From NCBI RefSeq assembly GCF_030406725.1, contig NZ_CP129107.1, forward strand, positions 124,001-188,000: 64,000 nt of DNA, read 5' to 3'. The position numbers and the translations under genes were made by a program. The notes under the pieces are model-generated. The model made no database searches and was not told where the DNA came from. It saw nothing but the letters and a program-made list of their open reading frames with translations. This DNA is from Alteriqipengyuania flavescens (GTDB taxonomy: Bacteria; Pseudomonadota; Alphaproteobacteria; Sphingomonadales; Sphingomonadaceae). The first letter of the stretch is position 1. Every line of letters starts with the position of its first letter. This document shows, piece by piece, positions 34,685 to 42,914 of the stretch.

Positions 34685-34741
34685 ATGTCTCATGGTTCAG
34701 CAGAGGGGTCGGCAAGTTTCCACGCGAGGCATTATCGGTAA
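34685..34741 (+). CDS. candidate 18-residue peptide or leader frame
   Basis: The ATG directly after the extended ribosome-binding site opens an 18-codon frame (MSHGSAEGSASFHARHYR) ended by TAA at 34739-34741. It is too short to classify and has no hydrophobic segment and no run of branched-chain codons, so a classical ilv attenuation peptide is not supported. The stop lies inside the first half of an 8-bp inverted repeat, as expected of a leader peptide whose translation controls an RNA fold. A non-coding role is also possible. Confidence 0.4.
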   Translation: MSHGSAEGSASFHARHYR

Positions 34742-34758
34742 GCATTCCTGACCGATAA
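34732..34758 (+). promoter_or_regulatory. perfect 8-bp inverted repeat spanning the small-frame stop
   Basis: TTATCGGT (34732-34739) and ACCGATAA (34751-34758) form a perfect stem with an 11-base loop that contains the stop codon's last bases. A second stem, GCGGC / GCCGC with a seven-base loop, follows at 34770-34786. Together with the terminator-like hairpin downstream they look like a folded leader or small RNA. Confidence 0.55.
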
Positions 34759-34791
34759 AGGTTTCGTGGGCGGCACTTCCGGCCGCTGACC

Positions 34792-34887
34792 ATGCGAAAG
34801 GTCGCCATCGGCATAGCCGTGGCGGCCTTTCTCATTTTCGGGCCCTGCCAAAAGTCCACGCGCGCCGGTTCTTCGGCCCTTTGCTAG
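34792..34887 (+). CDS. possible 31-residue hydrophobic peptide
   Basis: An ATG at 34792 opens a 31-codon frame beginning MRKVAIGIAVAAFLIFGPC, which looks like a signal or membrane peptide with a Cys after the hydrophobic run. No ribosome-binding site is visible before the ATG, and the first half coincides with the hairpin at 34797-34830, so the resemblance may be chance. Confidence 0.2.
   Translation: MRKVAIGIAVAAFLIFGPCQKSTRAGSSALC
34797..34838 (+). terminator. strong terminator-like hairpin
   Basis: AAAGGTCGCCA (34797-34807) pairs with TGGCGGCCTTT (34820-34830), with CGGC/GCCG extending the stem in the loop, followed by CTCATTTTC. It would end transcription of the small element about 110 bases before the branched-chain aminotransferase gene. 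The stretch also overlaps a 31-codon frame (34792-34887). Confidence 0.6.
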
Positions 34888-34945
34888 GTCAGCAGCCTTG
34901 CCAGCCGCAGCATCGCGAATTAGGCGCGCCGGGCAGGAGATTACC

Positions 34946-36055
34946 ATGGCCGCAGACGGCACCGACAGCACCGATATTCCTTTCGAGCGCATCCCCCATC
35001 CCGCGCCCGTACCCGGGGCCACGCGCGACCAGGCACTGGCCGATCCGGGCTTCGGATCGCTGTTTTCGGACCACATGGTGCAGATCGACTGGACCGAGGG
35101 GCGCGGCTGGCACAGCCACCGGGTCGGCCCGCGCGAGCCGATCGCCCTCGACCCCGCCACCAGCGTCCTCCACTACGCGCAGGAAATCTTCGAAGGCATG
35201 AAGGCTTATCGGCAGGACAATGGCGACATCGCCCTGTTCCGGCCCGAAGCCAACGCCGCGCGCTTCAACAATTCCGGTGCGCGCCTGGCGATGCCGCCCA
35301 TTCCGGAGGCCGACTTCCTCGCCGCCGTTCGCGAACAGGTGCTGGCCGACCGTGACTGGTTTCCCAGCGTCGAAGGCGGCTCGCTCTATTTGCGTCCCTT
35401 CATGTTCGCCTCGGAAGCCTTCCTCGGCGTCCGGCCGGCGAAGGAATACAAGTTCCTCGTCATCGCCAGCCCCGTCGGCGGCTATTTCAAGTCGGGCGCG
35501 CCGGCGGTCTCGATCTGGGTGAGCGAGGACTACATCCGCGCCGCCCCGGGTGGTACTGGCGATGCGAAATGCGGCGGCAACTACGCTGCCAGCCTCGTGC
35601 CACAAGCCGAAGCGATCGCGAACGGATACGACCAGGTCGTCTTCCTGGACGCGGTGGAGCGCAAGTGGGTCGAGGAACTGGGCGGCATGAACCTGTTCTT
35701 CGTGTTCGACGACGGGCGTATCCTGACCCCGCCGCTAACCGGCACGATCCTGCCCGGCATCACGCGCGACAGCCTCATCACCCTCGCCCGCGAGGAAGGG
35801 CTGGACGTGGTCGAGGAACGCTACAGCCTGGAGCAGTGGCGCGAAGACGCGCAGAGCGGCAAGCTGCTGGAAACGATGGCTTGCGGCACCGCGGCGGTCG
35901 TCACCCCGGTCGGCAAGGTCGGCGGGCGCGATGGCGAATTCATCATTGGCGGCGGGAGAGCCGGGCAGATGGCCGCCAGGCTGCGGGAGAAGCTGGTCGG
36001 CATCCAGCGCGGTACGATCGAGGATCGCCACGGCTGGGTGACCAGGATCGGCTAG
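34946..36055 (+). CDS. ilvE: branched-chain amino acid aminotransferase
   Basis: This PLP enzyme performs the last step of Leu, Ile and Val synthesis and the first of their breakdown. The 369-aa protein is of the longer fold-IV (BCAT II-like) group: LHYAQEIFEGMKAYRQ, LYLRPFMFASEAFLGV, GTGDAKCGGNYAASL with the PLP lysine, ELGGMNLFFVF and LTGTILPGITRDSLITLA. ATG 34946 (MAADGTDS) has an AGGAGA site upstream. The structured element upstream does not resemble a known branched-chain leader. Confidence 0.93.
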   Translation: MAADGTDSTDIPFERIPHPAPVPGATRDQALADPGFGSLFSDHMVQIDWTEGRGWHSHRVGPREPIALDPATSVLHYAQEIFEGMKAYRQDNGDIALFRPEANAARFNNSGARLAMPPIPEADFLAAVREQVLADRDWFPSVEGGSLYLRPFMFASEAFLGVRPAKEYKFLVIASPVGGYFKSGAPAVSIWVSEDYIRAAPGGTGDAKCGGNYAASLVPQAEAIANGYDQVVFLDAVERKWVEELGGMNLFFVFDDGRILTPPLTGTILPGITRDSLITLAREEGLDVVEERYSLEQWREDAQSGKLLETMACGTAAVVTPVGKVGGRDGEFIIGGGRAGQMAARLREKLVGIQRGTIEDRHGWVTRIG

Positions 36056-36061
36056 GCCGGA

Positions 36062-37087
36062 TCAGTGAACGGAGGGTTCCGCAGGGCGTGATTTCAGCAC
36101 CACTCGTGCCCCGCTCTCCCCGATCTCGATTTCGTGTTCGGCGCCAGCTTGCATCGCGAAGGCGGTGAAGAGATTGCTACCAAGGCCGCTTTTTTCGGTT
36201 GAGGCTTTCGCCGCGTTGCCCGCCCCGTCGTCGAGGATTTCCAAGGTCCAGCCATCGTCGTCGGCCTGCTGGAAGCGCAATTTGACGGAGCCCGCGCGGC
36301 CATCGGCGAAGGCGTATTTGCCGCAATTCGCGAGGGCCTCGTTGGTGAAGAGGCCGATGGCGACCGCTTTTTCGCGCGGCAGGACCATGCGCGCAATGTC
36401 GGTGTCGATCCGCACATTCTCATGGAGGCTGGCCTTGGCTACGCGCGTCGTCAGGCGGGAAAGGTATTCCACCATATCGATGTCGCTGTCGTCGTCAGGG
36501 TCCAGCGTGAGGTTGGAATAGGCATCCTTGAAAGTGTGGATGCGGTTGATGGCAAGGTCGAGCGCCTCTTCGATACCCGGCGTGGTATCCTGCCGCTTCT
36601 GGATGGCGAGCAAGCTGGCAACGAGGGCGAAATTGTTCTTCGTCCGGTGCTCCAGATCCGCCATCAGCAGCTTGCGACGCGCGATTTCCAGCTCGGCGCG
36701 ATCGGCGTTGTTGCGCACCGCCCGCCTGAAAGCTTCGGCAAAAATGATCAGGATGGAGCTGGCCGCGAAATTGATCGCGACACGGGCCGAGTCGGTCGCC
36801 ACGACGAAAGTGAAGCTGGAAGTCGCTTCCAGCACGAAATACCACGCCCATCCGAACGAGACGAGAAGCGCGACCAGCCCGCCACGCCAATGCCCGAACA
36901 GCGTGGCAATCAGGACGGTAGGATAGACCAGCGCGAAGGGACCGGCCGCCGGCGCGATGAAATCGACCAGCGTGCGCAAGCCGATCATCGCAAGGGCACA
37001 AGTCAACCCGAATACCAGCTGCGCAGCGATCTTCGAGCGCGGCCGGCGAAAGGTCTTTGCAACGTCGAAATGCGCCAGGCGATGCAT
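36062..37087 (-). CDS. membrane sensor histidine kinase (HWE/HisKA_2 type, DUF4118-like)
   Basis: This is a 341-aa orphan kinase. The N-terminal part has about four transmembrane helices (LVFGLTCALAMIGL to LIIFAEAF, DUF4118-like). The phosphoacceptor region is ADLEHRTKNNFALVASLLA, the HRxKN pattern of the HisKA_2/HWE group, and the ATPase domain has NEALANCGKYAF (N box), ILDDGAGN (G1 box) and KSGLGSNLFTAF. ATG 37087 is chosen because GGAG precedes it by seven bases; frames further up are open. No response regulator is adjacent, so the partner is likely encoded elsewhere. Confidence 0.87.
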   Translation of the reverse strand: MHRLAHFDVAKTFRRPRSKIAAQLVFGLTCALAMIGLRTLVDFIAPAAGPFALVYPTVLIATLFGHWRGGLVALLVSFGWAWYFVLEATSSFTFVVATDSARVAINFAASSILIIFAEAFRRAVRNNADRAELEIARRKLLMADLEHRTKNNFALVASLLAIQKRQDTTPGIEEALDLAINRIHTFKDAYSNLTLDPDDDSDIDMVEYLSRLTTRVAKASLHENVRIDTDIARMVLPREKAVAIGLFTNEALANCGKYAFADGRAGSVKLRFQQADDDGWTLEILDDGAGNAAKASTEKSGLGSNLFTAFAMQAGAEHEIEIGESGARVVLKSRPAEPSVH

Positions 37088-37195
37088 GGAATGGCTCCAT
37101 GCCGCGTCCATGCCCGTGGCAGGCCGTGATCCGCGACGAGGCTCGTCTAGCACAGGTTCGCAAAAACCTCGCATGAATAGCGCGGGGCGCGAATT

Positions 37196-38212
37196 TCAGG
37201 CCGCGGCGAAGATTTCCATAGCGTCGGGCTCGCCTTCCAGGAATTCGAGCAATCCGCGCTCCCATTCGTTGAGGTGCGGCTGGGCGCGCGGCAGGCGCAG
37301 CGTCTTGCGCCATTCCTCCTGCCGCCCGATCAGCTCGATGACGGCGGGGTGGACATAGCTTTTGCGGGTGACCGCCGGCGTATTGCCCAGATGCTCCGCA
37401 ACCTGTTCCAGTACCGCCTTGATCGTCAGCTTCCCGGTCGCTTCTCCCAGCAGGCGGAAAGCCATGACGCTGGCGTGCCAGGTGCGGAAATTCTTGGCGC
37501 TGAACGGCCCGCCCATGTTGGTGCGCAGGTACTCGTTCACGTGGCCGGAATTGACGTCCTGCGGCTGGCCGTCATCGCCCACCCAGGCGAACAGTTCCTG
37601 CTCGTTCAAATCCTGCATCAGGCGCACCACCCGCGCGAGCGAGGCATCGGACAGCTTGATGTCGCGTTCCTTCCCGCCCTTGCCGATGAAGCGCAGGCGC
37701 AGCGTCTTTCCGGTGACCTGCGCGTGGCGCTGCTGCAGCGTGGTGGCGCCGTAGCTCTTGTTCGCCTTGGCATATTGCGTGTTGCCGACGCGGATCGCGC
37801 CAAGGTCCAGCAGCTTTACCAGCGCCGCCACCGCGCGGTCCCGCGTCAGCTTGGGCTTGCGCATGTCGCTGATCACCTTTTCGCGCAAACCCGGCAGCGC
37901 CTTGCCGAATTCGATGCAGCGGTCGAACTTCTCGCTTTCCCGCCAGGCGCGGAATTCGGGGTGGTAGCGATACTGCTTGCGCCCGCGCGCATCGTGCCCG
38001 GTGGCCTGGATGTGGCCGTTGCAGTCGATGCAGAACCACGCGCGCTGGTAGGCCGGCGGCAGGGCGATCGCGTTGAGGCGTTTCTTTTCCGCCCTGTCTT
38101 TGATCAGCGAACCGTCCGGCATGTAATAGGCCCAGCCCTTCCCCGCGCCCTTGCGGGTGATCCCGGGCTGGGAATCGTCGACATAGACAATCTGTGGCGG
38201 GGCGGAGGCCAT
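37196..38212 (-). CDS. DNA topoisomerase IB
   Basis: This 338-aa poxvirus-type topoisomerase IB relaxes supercoils by a covalent 3'-phosphotyrosyl intermediate. It shows RAWFCIDCNGHIQATGHDARGRKQYRYHP, the Arg in LGAIRVGNTQYAK (about R141), Lys in RFIGKGGKERDI, FRTWHAS (about 242-248) and the catalytic Tyr in TRKSYVHP (Y286). The start at 38212 (MASAPPQIVYVDD) fits the family. It is divergent from the GST gene with 100 bases between starts. Confidence 0.93.
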   Translation of the reverse strand: MASAPPQIVYVDDSQPGITRKGAGKGWAYYMPDGSLIKDRAEKKRLNAIALPPAYQRAWFCIDCNGHIQATGHDARGRKQYRYHPEFRAWRESEKFDRCIEFGKALPGLREKVISDMRKPKLTRDRAVAALVKLLDLGAIRVGNTQYAKANKSYGATTLQQRHAQVTGKTLRLRFIGKGGKERDIKLSDASLARVVRLMQDLNEQELFAWVGDDGQPQDVNSGHVNEYLRTNMGGPFSAKNFRTWHASVMAFRLLGEATGKLTIKAVLEQVAEHLGNTPAVTRKSYVHPAVIELIGRQEEWRKTLRLPRAQPHLNEWERGLLEFLEGEPDAMEIFAAA

Positions 38213-38312
38213 GGTGGGCAAGGAAACGTTTCCGCTGCGAAACGGGTTCCTTATGGAATCGATGCAGGTCGTCGCCAACTGACCCCGTGTAGCATTGCAA
38301 CAGGAACCGAAC

Positions 38313-39179
38313 ATGGCCGATCCCACCTACACCCCGCCCAAGGTCTGGACCCACGATGCCGAAAACGGCGGGAAGTTCGCCAATATCAATCGGCCCACGG
38401 CCGGCGCGCGGGAGGACAAGGCGCTCCCCGAAGGCGACCATCCCTTCCAGCTTTATTCGCTCGCAACGCCGAACGGGGTGAAAGCCTCGATCATGCTGGA
38501 AGAGCTGCTGGAAGCCGGCCACGAAGCGGAGTACGACGCCTATACGATCAACATCGGCGACGGGGACCAGTTCACCAGCGGCTTCGTGGGCGTGAACCCC
38601 AATTCGAAAATCCCCGCCCTGCTCGACAAGTCGGGCGCAGAGCCTGTGCGCGTTTTCGAAAGCGGCGCGATCCTGCTGCACCTTGCCGAGAAATTCGGGG
38701 CCCTCCTGCCGACCGGCAATACGCGGGCGGAAGTGCTCAGCTGGCTGTTCTGGCAAGTCGGCAGCGCGCCGTTCATGGGCGGCGGTTTCGGACATTTCTA
38801 CGCCTACGCGCCGGAGAAATACGAATACCCGATCAACCGCTACGCGATGGAAACGAAGCGTCAGTTCGATGTGGTGGACCAGCGGCTGGCGGACAATCGC
38901 TATCTCGGCGGCGAGGACTATTCCGTTGCCGACATTGCGACCTTCCCGTGGCTCGCGCCCTTCGTCGAAGGCAATATCTACAACGACGCGAACACGTTCC
39001 TGTCGATCCACGAATACGAGAACGTCGTCCGCTGGGTTTCAGATATCGGCGCGCGTCCGGCCGTGCAGCGGGGCCGCATCGTGACGAAGGTCTGGGGCGA
39101 CGAGGACACAAGGCTGGCCGAGCGCCACTCCGCTGCCGATTTCGAGGGCAAGCGGCTGGAGCCGAGCAAGCCCGCCTAG
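38313..39179 (+). CDS. yghU: glutathione S-transferase, YghU-like
   Basis: This 288-aa protein belongs to the Nu class of glutathione transferases represented by E. coli YghU, which binds two glutathiones and reduces disulfides. Signs are the N-terminal extension YTPPKVWTHDAENGGKFANINRP, the thioredoxin-like domain with LYSLATPNGVKASIMLEEL, NPNSKIPALLD and ESGAILLHLAEKFG. The helical domain follows, with WQVGSAPFMGGGFGHF and YSVADIATFPW. ATG 38313 is preferred over ATG 38295. It converges on argE with overlapping stops. Confidence 0.9.
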   Translation: MADPTYTPPKVWTHDAENGGKFANINRPTAGAREDKALPEGDHPFQLYSLATPNGVKASIMLEELLEAGHEAEYDAYTINIGDGDQFTSGFVGVNPNSKIPALLDKSGAEPVRVFESGAILLHLAEKFGALLPTGNTRAEVLSWLFWQVGSAPFMGGGFGHFYAYAPEKYEYPINRYAMETKRQFDVVDQRLADNRYLGGEDYSVADIATFPWLAPFVEGNIYNDANTFLSIHEYENVVRWVSDIGARPAVQRGRIVTKVWGDEDTRLAERHSAADFEGKRLEPSKPA

Positions 39180-40327
39180 GTCAAAGCTTCCGCCAGCCGG
39201 TCCATGAACCGCGCCCCGGCCTCCAGCTGCGATAGCGCGATCCATTCGTCCGGCTGGTGCGCCTGCTCAATGGAGCCTGGCCCGCAAATCACCGTAGGGA
39301 AGCCGGCCTGCTGGAATTGCCCGCCTTCCGCCGCGTAGGACACCTGCAGCGGCGGCGCGTTCTCGCCCGTCAGCGCGCGGACAAAAGCGACCGCATCGTC
39401 GCTGCCTTCCGGCGTCATGGCGCAGGTGCCGGAGCGGCGCTCCAACCGCACGCCGGTGCCCGGGAAGCGCGCCTTCATCTGCGCGTCCATGCCCTCGCAC
39501 GTCCGGCGAAACGGGGCGAGGATGGCGGCGGCATCCTCGTTCGGCGGGCAGCGCAGGTCGAAGACGAAGCGCGCATGGCCGGCTAGGATGTTGGCGGCCG
39601 TCCCGCCTTCCATCTCGCCGATGGTCAGCGTCGCCTGCGGCGGATCGAAGCCATTGCCCGCATCGGCGCGCCGCTCCAGTTCCTCCGCCAGATCCGCCAG
39701 CTGCGCCATGAGCCTGACCGCCACCATGTTGGCCGATAGCCCCTGGTCCACCAGCGAGCTATGCGCCTCGTGGCCGCGCACCGTGACTTCATGGACAGCG
39801 ATGCCCTTGTGTCCCGTCACCACGCGCATCAGGCTGGGCTCGCCCACAATGGCGCAGCGCGGCGCAGGGATCGTCTTCGCCATACGCGCGATCATCGCCG
39901 GCGCGCCCGCGCAGCCGACCTCCTCGTCATAACTGATCGCAAGATGCACCGGCCGCGAGGCGGATACGAATTTCGGCACCCACGCCAGCGCCAGCGCGAT
40001 GAACGCTTTCATGTCGCTCGTCCCGCGCCCGTAAAGCCTGCCGTCTGCCTCGCGCACGACCCACGGGTCGCTCGTCCAGTCCTGCCCCGCCACCGGGACC
40101 ACGTCGCTATGGCCCGAAAGGATGACGCCGCCTTCCACCGCAGGCCCGCAGGTCGCGAACAGGTTGGCCTTCAAGCCGCTGTCGTCCGGCATCCGTACCG
40201 AAGCGACGCCATGATCGGCCAGGTACGCCTCGACCCACTCGATCAGCGCCAGGTTGCTCCGGTGGGAGGTGGTGTCGAAGGCGACCAGCGTTTCGAGGAT
40301 GCGTCGGGAGGCAAGTAGGTCGGTCAT
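39176..40327 (-). CDS. argE: acetylornithine deacetylase
   Basis: ArgE releases acetate from N-acetylornithine in arginine synthesis and belongs to the M20 metallopeptidase family. The 383-aa protein has GGVILSGHSDVVPVAGQDWT with metal His and the catalytic Asp, RGTSDMKAFIALAL, SYDEEVGCAGAP with catalytic Glu, the dimerisation domain HEVTVRGHEAHSS, and GPGSIEQAHQPDEWI with the last metal His. Other M20 deacylases are possible, but the start-to-end pattern fits ArgE. Confidence 0.88.
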   Translation of the reverse strand: MTDLLASRRILETLVAFDTTSHRSNLALIEWVEAYLADHGVASVRMPDDSGLKANLFATCGPAVEGGVILSGHSDVVPVAGQDWTSDPWVVREADGRLYGRGTSDMKAFIALALAWVPKFVSASRPVHLAISYDEEVGCAGAPAMIARMAKTIPAPRCAIVGEPSLMRVVTGHKGIAVHEVTVRGHEAHSSLVDQGLSANMVAVRLMAQLADLAEELERRADAGNGFDPPQATLTIGEMEGGTAANILAGHARFVFDLRCPPNEDAAAILAPFRRTCEGMDAQMKARFPGTGVRLERRSGTCAMTPEGSDDAVAFVRALTGENAPPLQVSYAAEGGQFQQAGFPTVICGPGSIEQAHQPDEWIALSQLEAGARFMDRLAEALT

Positions 40328-40378
40328 GCCGCCAGCCTAGCCCGCGAAATGGACCATGGCATCCACAAACATCGGGCC

Positions 40379-40406
40379 TTCACATCACCGGCAGGGGCGC
40401 TATAGG
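40379..40406 (+). promoter_or_regulatory. candidate promoter of tRNA-Gln
   Basis: TTCACA (40379-40384) and TATAGG (40401-40406) are separated by 16 bases and end 13 bases before the tRNA 5' end. The -35 is imperfect. Confidence 0.4.
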
Positions 40407-40419
40407 GGCGCTCGCCTGC

Positions 40420-40494
<75 letters not shown>

Positions 40495-40616
40495 GGCCCT
40501 GAACCGACGGTTCCGACGATCTTCCTGACATGTCGATTACGCAAAGGCGGCGGTTGCGGCGCGACTCGTGATGTGGCTACGGCTTTGCGGCACTGTTTCA
40601 GGAGAGCCGCGTCGCC

Positions 40617-41687
40617 ATGTCCCAGGATCGTAAAGTCGCCCTCATCACCGGTGTCACCGGGCAGGACGGCGCCTATCTGTCGCGGCTCTTGCTGGAGAAA
40701 GGCTACGAGGTGCACGGCATCAAGCGCCGGTCCAGCAGCTTCAACACCGACCGGATCGAAGGCATCTACCAGGATCCGCATGAGGACAACCGCCGCTTCC
40801 ACCTGCATTACGGCGACCTCACCGACGCGACGAATTTGATCCGGATCGTGCAGGAAACCAGGCCGCACGAAATCTATAACCTCGCCGCGCAGAGCCACGT
40901 GGCAGTCAGCTTCGAAACGCCGGAATACACAGCCAATGCGGATGCCATCGGCACGCTGCGCTTGCTGGAGGCGATCCGGATTCTCGGCCTGGAGAAGCAC
41001 AGCCGTTTCTACCAGGCGTCCACCAGCGAGCTTTACGGCCTGGTGCAGGAAGTGCCGCAGCGCGAGACCACGCCCTTCTACCCGCGTAGCCCCTATGGCG
41101 CGGCGAAGCTCTATGCCTACTGGATCACGGTCAATTACCGCGAAGCCTATGGCATGCACGCCTCCAACGGCATCCTGTTCAACCACGAAAGCCCCTATCG
41201 CGGGGAAACCTTCGTCACCCGCAAGATCACCCGCGGCGCCGCAGCGATCAGCCTCGGCCGGCAGGAGCGGCTGTATCTCGGCAACCTCGACGCCAAGCGC
41301 GACTGGGGCCACGCCAAGGAATATGTCCGCGGCATGTGGATGATGATGCAGCAGGACGAGCCCGACGATTTCGTCCTCGCCACAGGCACCACCACCAGCG
41401 TGCGCGATTTCGTGAGCTGGGCTTTCGAGGATGCGGGCTTGCCGCTGGAGTTTCGCGGCGAAGGGGTGGACGAGAAAGGCTATTGCCGGACCACCGGCAA
41501 AGTGCTGGTCGAAGTCGATCCGCGCTATTTCCGCCCGACCGAGGTGGAACTGCTCCTGGGCGATCCCAGCAAGGCGCACCAGAAGCTGGGCTGGCGCCAC
41601 GAAACCGACGTGCGCGAACTTGCCCGGGAAATGCTGCAGGCCGACTTGCAGGAAATGCAGTCCGCCACGATCAGCCAGGCCGACTGA
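40617..41687 (+). CDS. gmd: GDP-mannose 4,6-dehydratase
   Basis: GMD converts GDP-D-mannose to GDP-4-keto-6-deoxymannose, the branch point for fucose, colitose, perosamine and rhamnose. The 356-aa SDR has the NADP motif [11 protein letters not shown], the catalytic [10 protein letters not shown] with SxxxYxxxK logic, ASTSELYG and [16 protein letters not shown]. In most GMDs that last motif reads NHESPRRGE; a Tyr here replaces the first Arg. It heads an eight-gene run in which neighbours overlap or nearly touch, ending at 49202. Confidence 0.94.
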   Translation: MSQDRKVALITGVTGQDGAYLSRLLLEKGYEVHGIKRRSSSFNTDRIEGIYQDPHEDNRRFHLHYGDLTDATNLIRIVQETRPHEIYNLAAQSHVAVSFETPEYTANADAIGTLRLLEAIRILGLEKHSRFYQASTSELYGLVQEVPQRETTPFYPRSPYGAAKLYAYWITVNYREAYGMHASNGILFNHESPYRGETFVTRKITRGAAAISLGRQERLYLGNLDAKRDWGHAKEYVRGMWMMMQQDEPDDFVLATGTTTSVRDFVSWAFEDAGLPLEFRGEGVDEKGYCRTTGKVLVEVDPRYFRPTEVELLLGDPSKAHQKLGWRHETDVRELAREMLQADLQEMQSATISQAD

Positions 41688-41689
41688 CG

Positions 41690-42910
41690 ATGACGGACTA
41701 TCGCGTCCCCCTCGCCTACAACACGCTGGGCGATGCCGAGATGGCCGCCGCGCATGAGGTGCTGGAAAGCGGCCGACTGACACAGGGCGCTAGGGTAGCG
41801 CGGTTCGAGCGGGAATTCGCGGACTGGCACGGCGCGAAGCACGCGATCTTCGTCAACTCCGGCTCCTCCGCCAACCTGGTGGGCATAGAGGCGCTGGTGC
41901 AACTGTCGCGGCTGCGCCCCGACCTCGTGCCCTCCGGCCGCCCCTGCGCGCCGGGGGACGAGGTCGTGATCCAGGGGCTGAACTGGCCGTCCACGCTCAA
42001 GCCGCTGATGAACCTCGGCCTGAAGCCCGTGTTCTGCGACATCGACCCTGCCAGCCTCAACGCCAGCGTCGAAACACTCGCCGCCGCGGTGACGGAGCGG
42101 ACCCGCATGGTCATCGCCGTGCCGGTGCTCGGCAATCCCACCCACGTGGCCGAGCTTGCCGATTATTGCGCCGCGAACGATCTGCTGTTGTTCGAAGATG
42201 CCTGCGAAAGCATGGGGGCGGTGACGACAGGCGGTGCGAGGATCGGCACGCTGGGTTCGGCCAGCGCTTTCAGCTTTTATTTCAGCCACCACCTCACCAC
42301 CATCGAGGGCGGGATGATCCTGACCGACAGCGACGAGCTGGCGGACATGGCCTATGCCTTGCGCGCCCACGGGTGGAGCCGGAACCTGCAACTGGACGGC
42401 TTCCTCGATTTCGACAGCGGGGAGGAAAGCGGCGCGATCGATCCGCGCTTCTGCTTCGTCCTGCCGGGCTACAACGTCCGCTCGACCGACCTCAACGCCG
42501 CGCTCGGCAGCGTGCAGCTGACCCGGCTTGCGGACATGGTCGATGCGCGGCGCACGGTCGCGCAGGGGCGTATCGATGCGCTGAATGGCACCGCCGTGCG
42601 CGTGCCCGGCGCGAATATAATTGATCGCCATTCGTGGATGACGACGCCGCTGCTGTTCCCCGATCGGGACGCGCGCGACCGCGGGCGGGACGCGCTGGAG
42701 GCGGACGGGGTGGAAACGCGCCCGATTATCGTCGGCAATGTGCTGCGCCACCCGCTGGCCCGCATGCTCGGCCTCGCCGACCACCAGCGGCCCCTGCCCG
42801 AATGCGACGGCGTATTCAAACGCGGCCTGATGATCGGCCTCAACCCGCAGCCCGATGCAGGCGACGAGGCGTTCCTGCACGAGGCGCTGCGCCGCTCTGC
42901 GGGTGCCTGA
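41690..42910 (+). CDS. GDP-4-keto-6-deoxymannose 3-dehydratase-like PLP enzyme (ColD-like)
   Basis: This 406-aa protein belongs to the DegT/DnrJ/EryC1 fold-I PLP family. At the position of the Schiff-base lysine it has His: SAFSFYFSHHLTTIEGGM, where aminotransferases have SxxxSK. His at this site is the hallmark of the dehydratases ColD and RfbH, which use PMP to remove the 3-hydroxyl. Other motifs are NSGSSANLVGIEAL, FEDACESMGAV and LPGYNVRSTDLNAALG. RfbH also needs a ferredoxin partner with its own cluster cysteines; none is evident here, and ColD-like chemistry on the GMD product fits the neighbour. It starts two bases after the gmd stop. Confidence 0.82.
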   Translation: MTDYRVPLAYNTLGDAEMAAAHEVLESGRLTQGARVARFEREFADWHGAKHAIFVNSGSSANLVGIEALVQLSRLRPDLVPSGRPCAPGDEVVIQGLNWPSTLKPLMNLGLKPVFCDIDPASLNASVETLAAAVTERTRMVIAVPVLGNPTHVAELADYCAANDLLLFEDACESMGAVTTGGARIGTLGSASAFSFYFSHHLTTIEGGMILTDSDELADMAYALRAHGWSRNLQLDGFLDFDSGEESGAIDPRFCFVLPGYNVRSTDLNAALGSVQLTRLADMVDARRTVAQGRIDALNGTAVRVPGANIIDRHSWMTTPLLFPDRDARDRGRDALEADGVETRPIIVGNVLRHPLARMLGLADHQRPLPECDGVFKRGLMIGLNPQPDAGDEAFLHEALRRSAGA

Positions 42911-42914
42911 CGCC

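Noticed and set aside
34685-34741. Classical attenuator peptide for branched-chain synthesis
   Set aside because: The 18 residues hold no Ile, Leu or Val, and the terminator is about 110 bases before ilvE without an evident antiterminator pairing to the coding region.
35581-37129. Several antisense frames around ilvE and the kinase gene
   Set aside because: They are shadows of strongly supported genes and lack ribosome-binding sites and domain signatures.
37274-39235. 653-codon plus-strand frame spanning the topoisomerase and GST genes
   Set aside because: It is antisense to topoisomerase IB and out of frame with the GST; both real genes have strong motifs and the long frame has none.
41690-42910. 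Perosamine synthase or other sugar aminotransferase
   Set aside because: The position of the Schiff-base lysine holds His (FSHHLTTIEGG), so transamination through a lysine aldimine is not expected.
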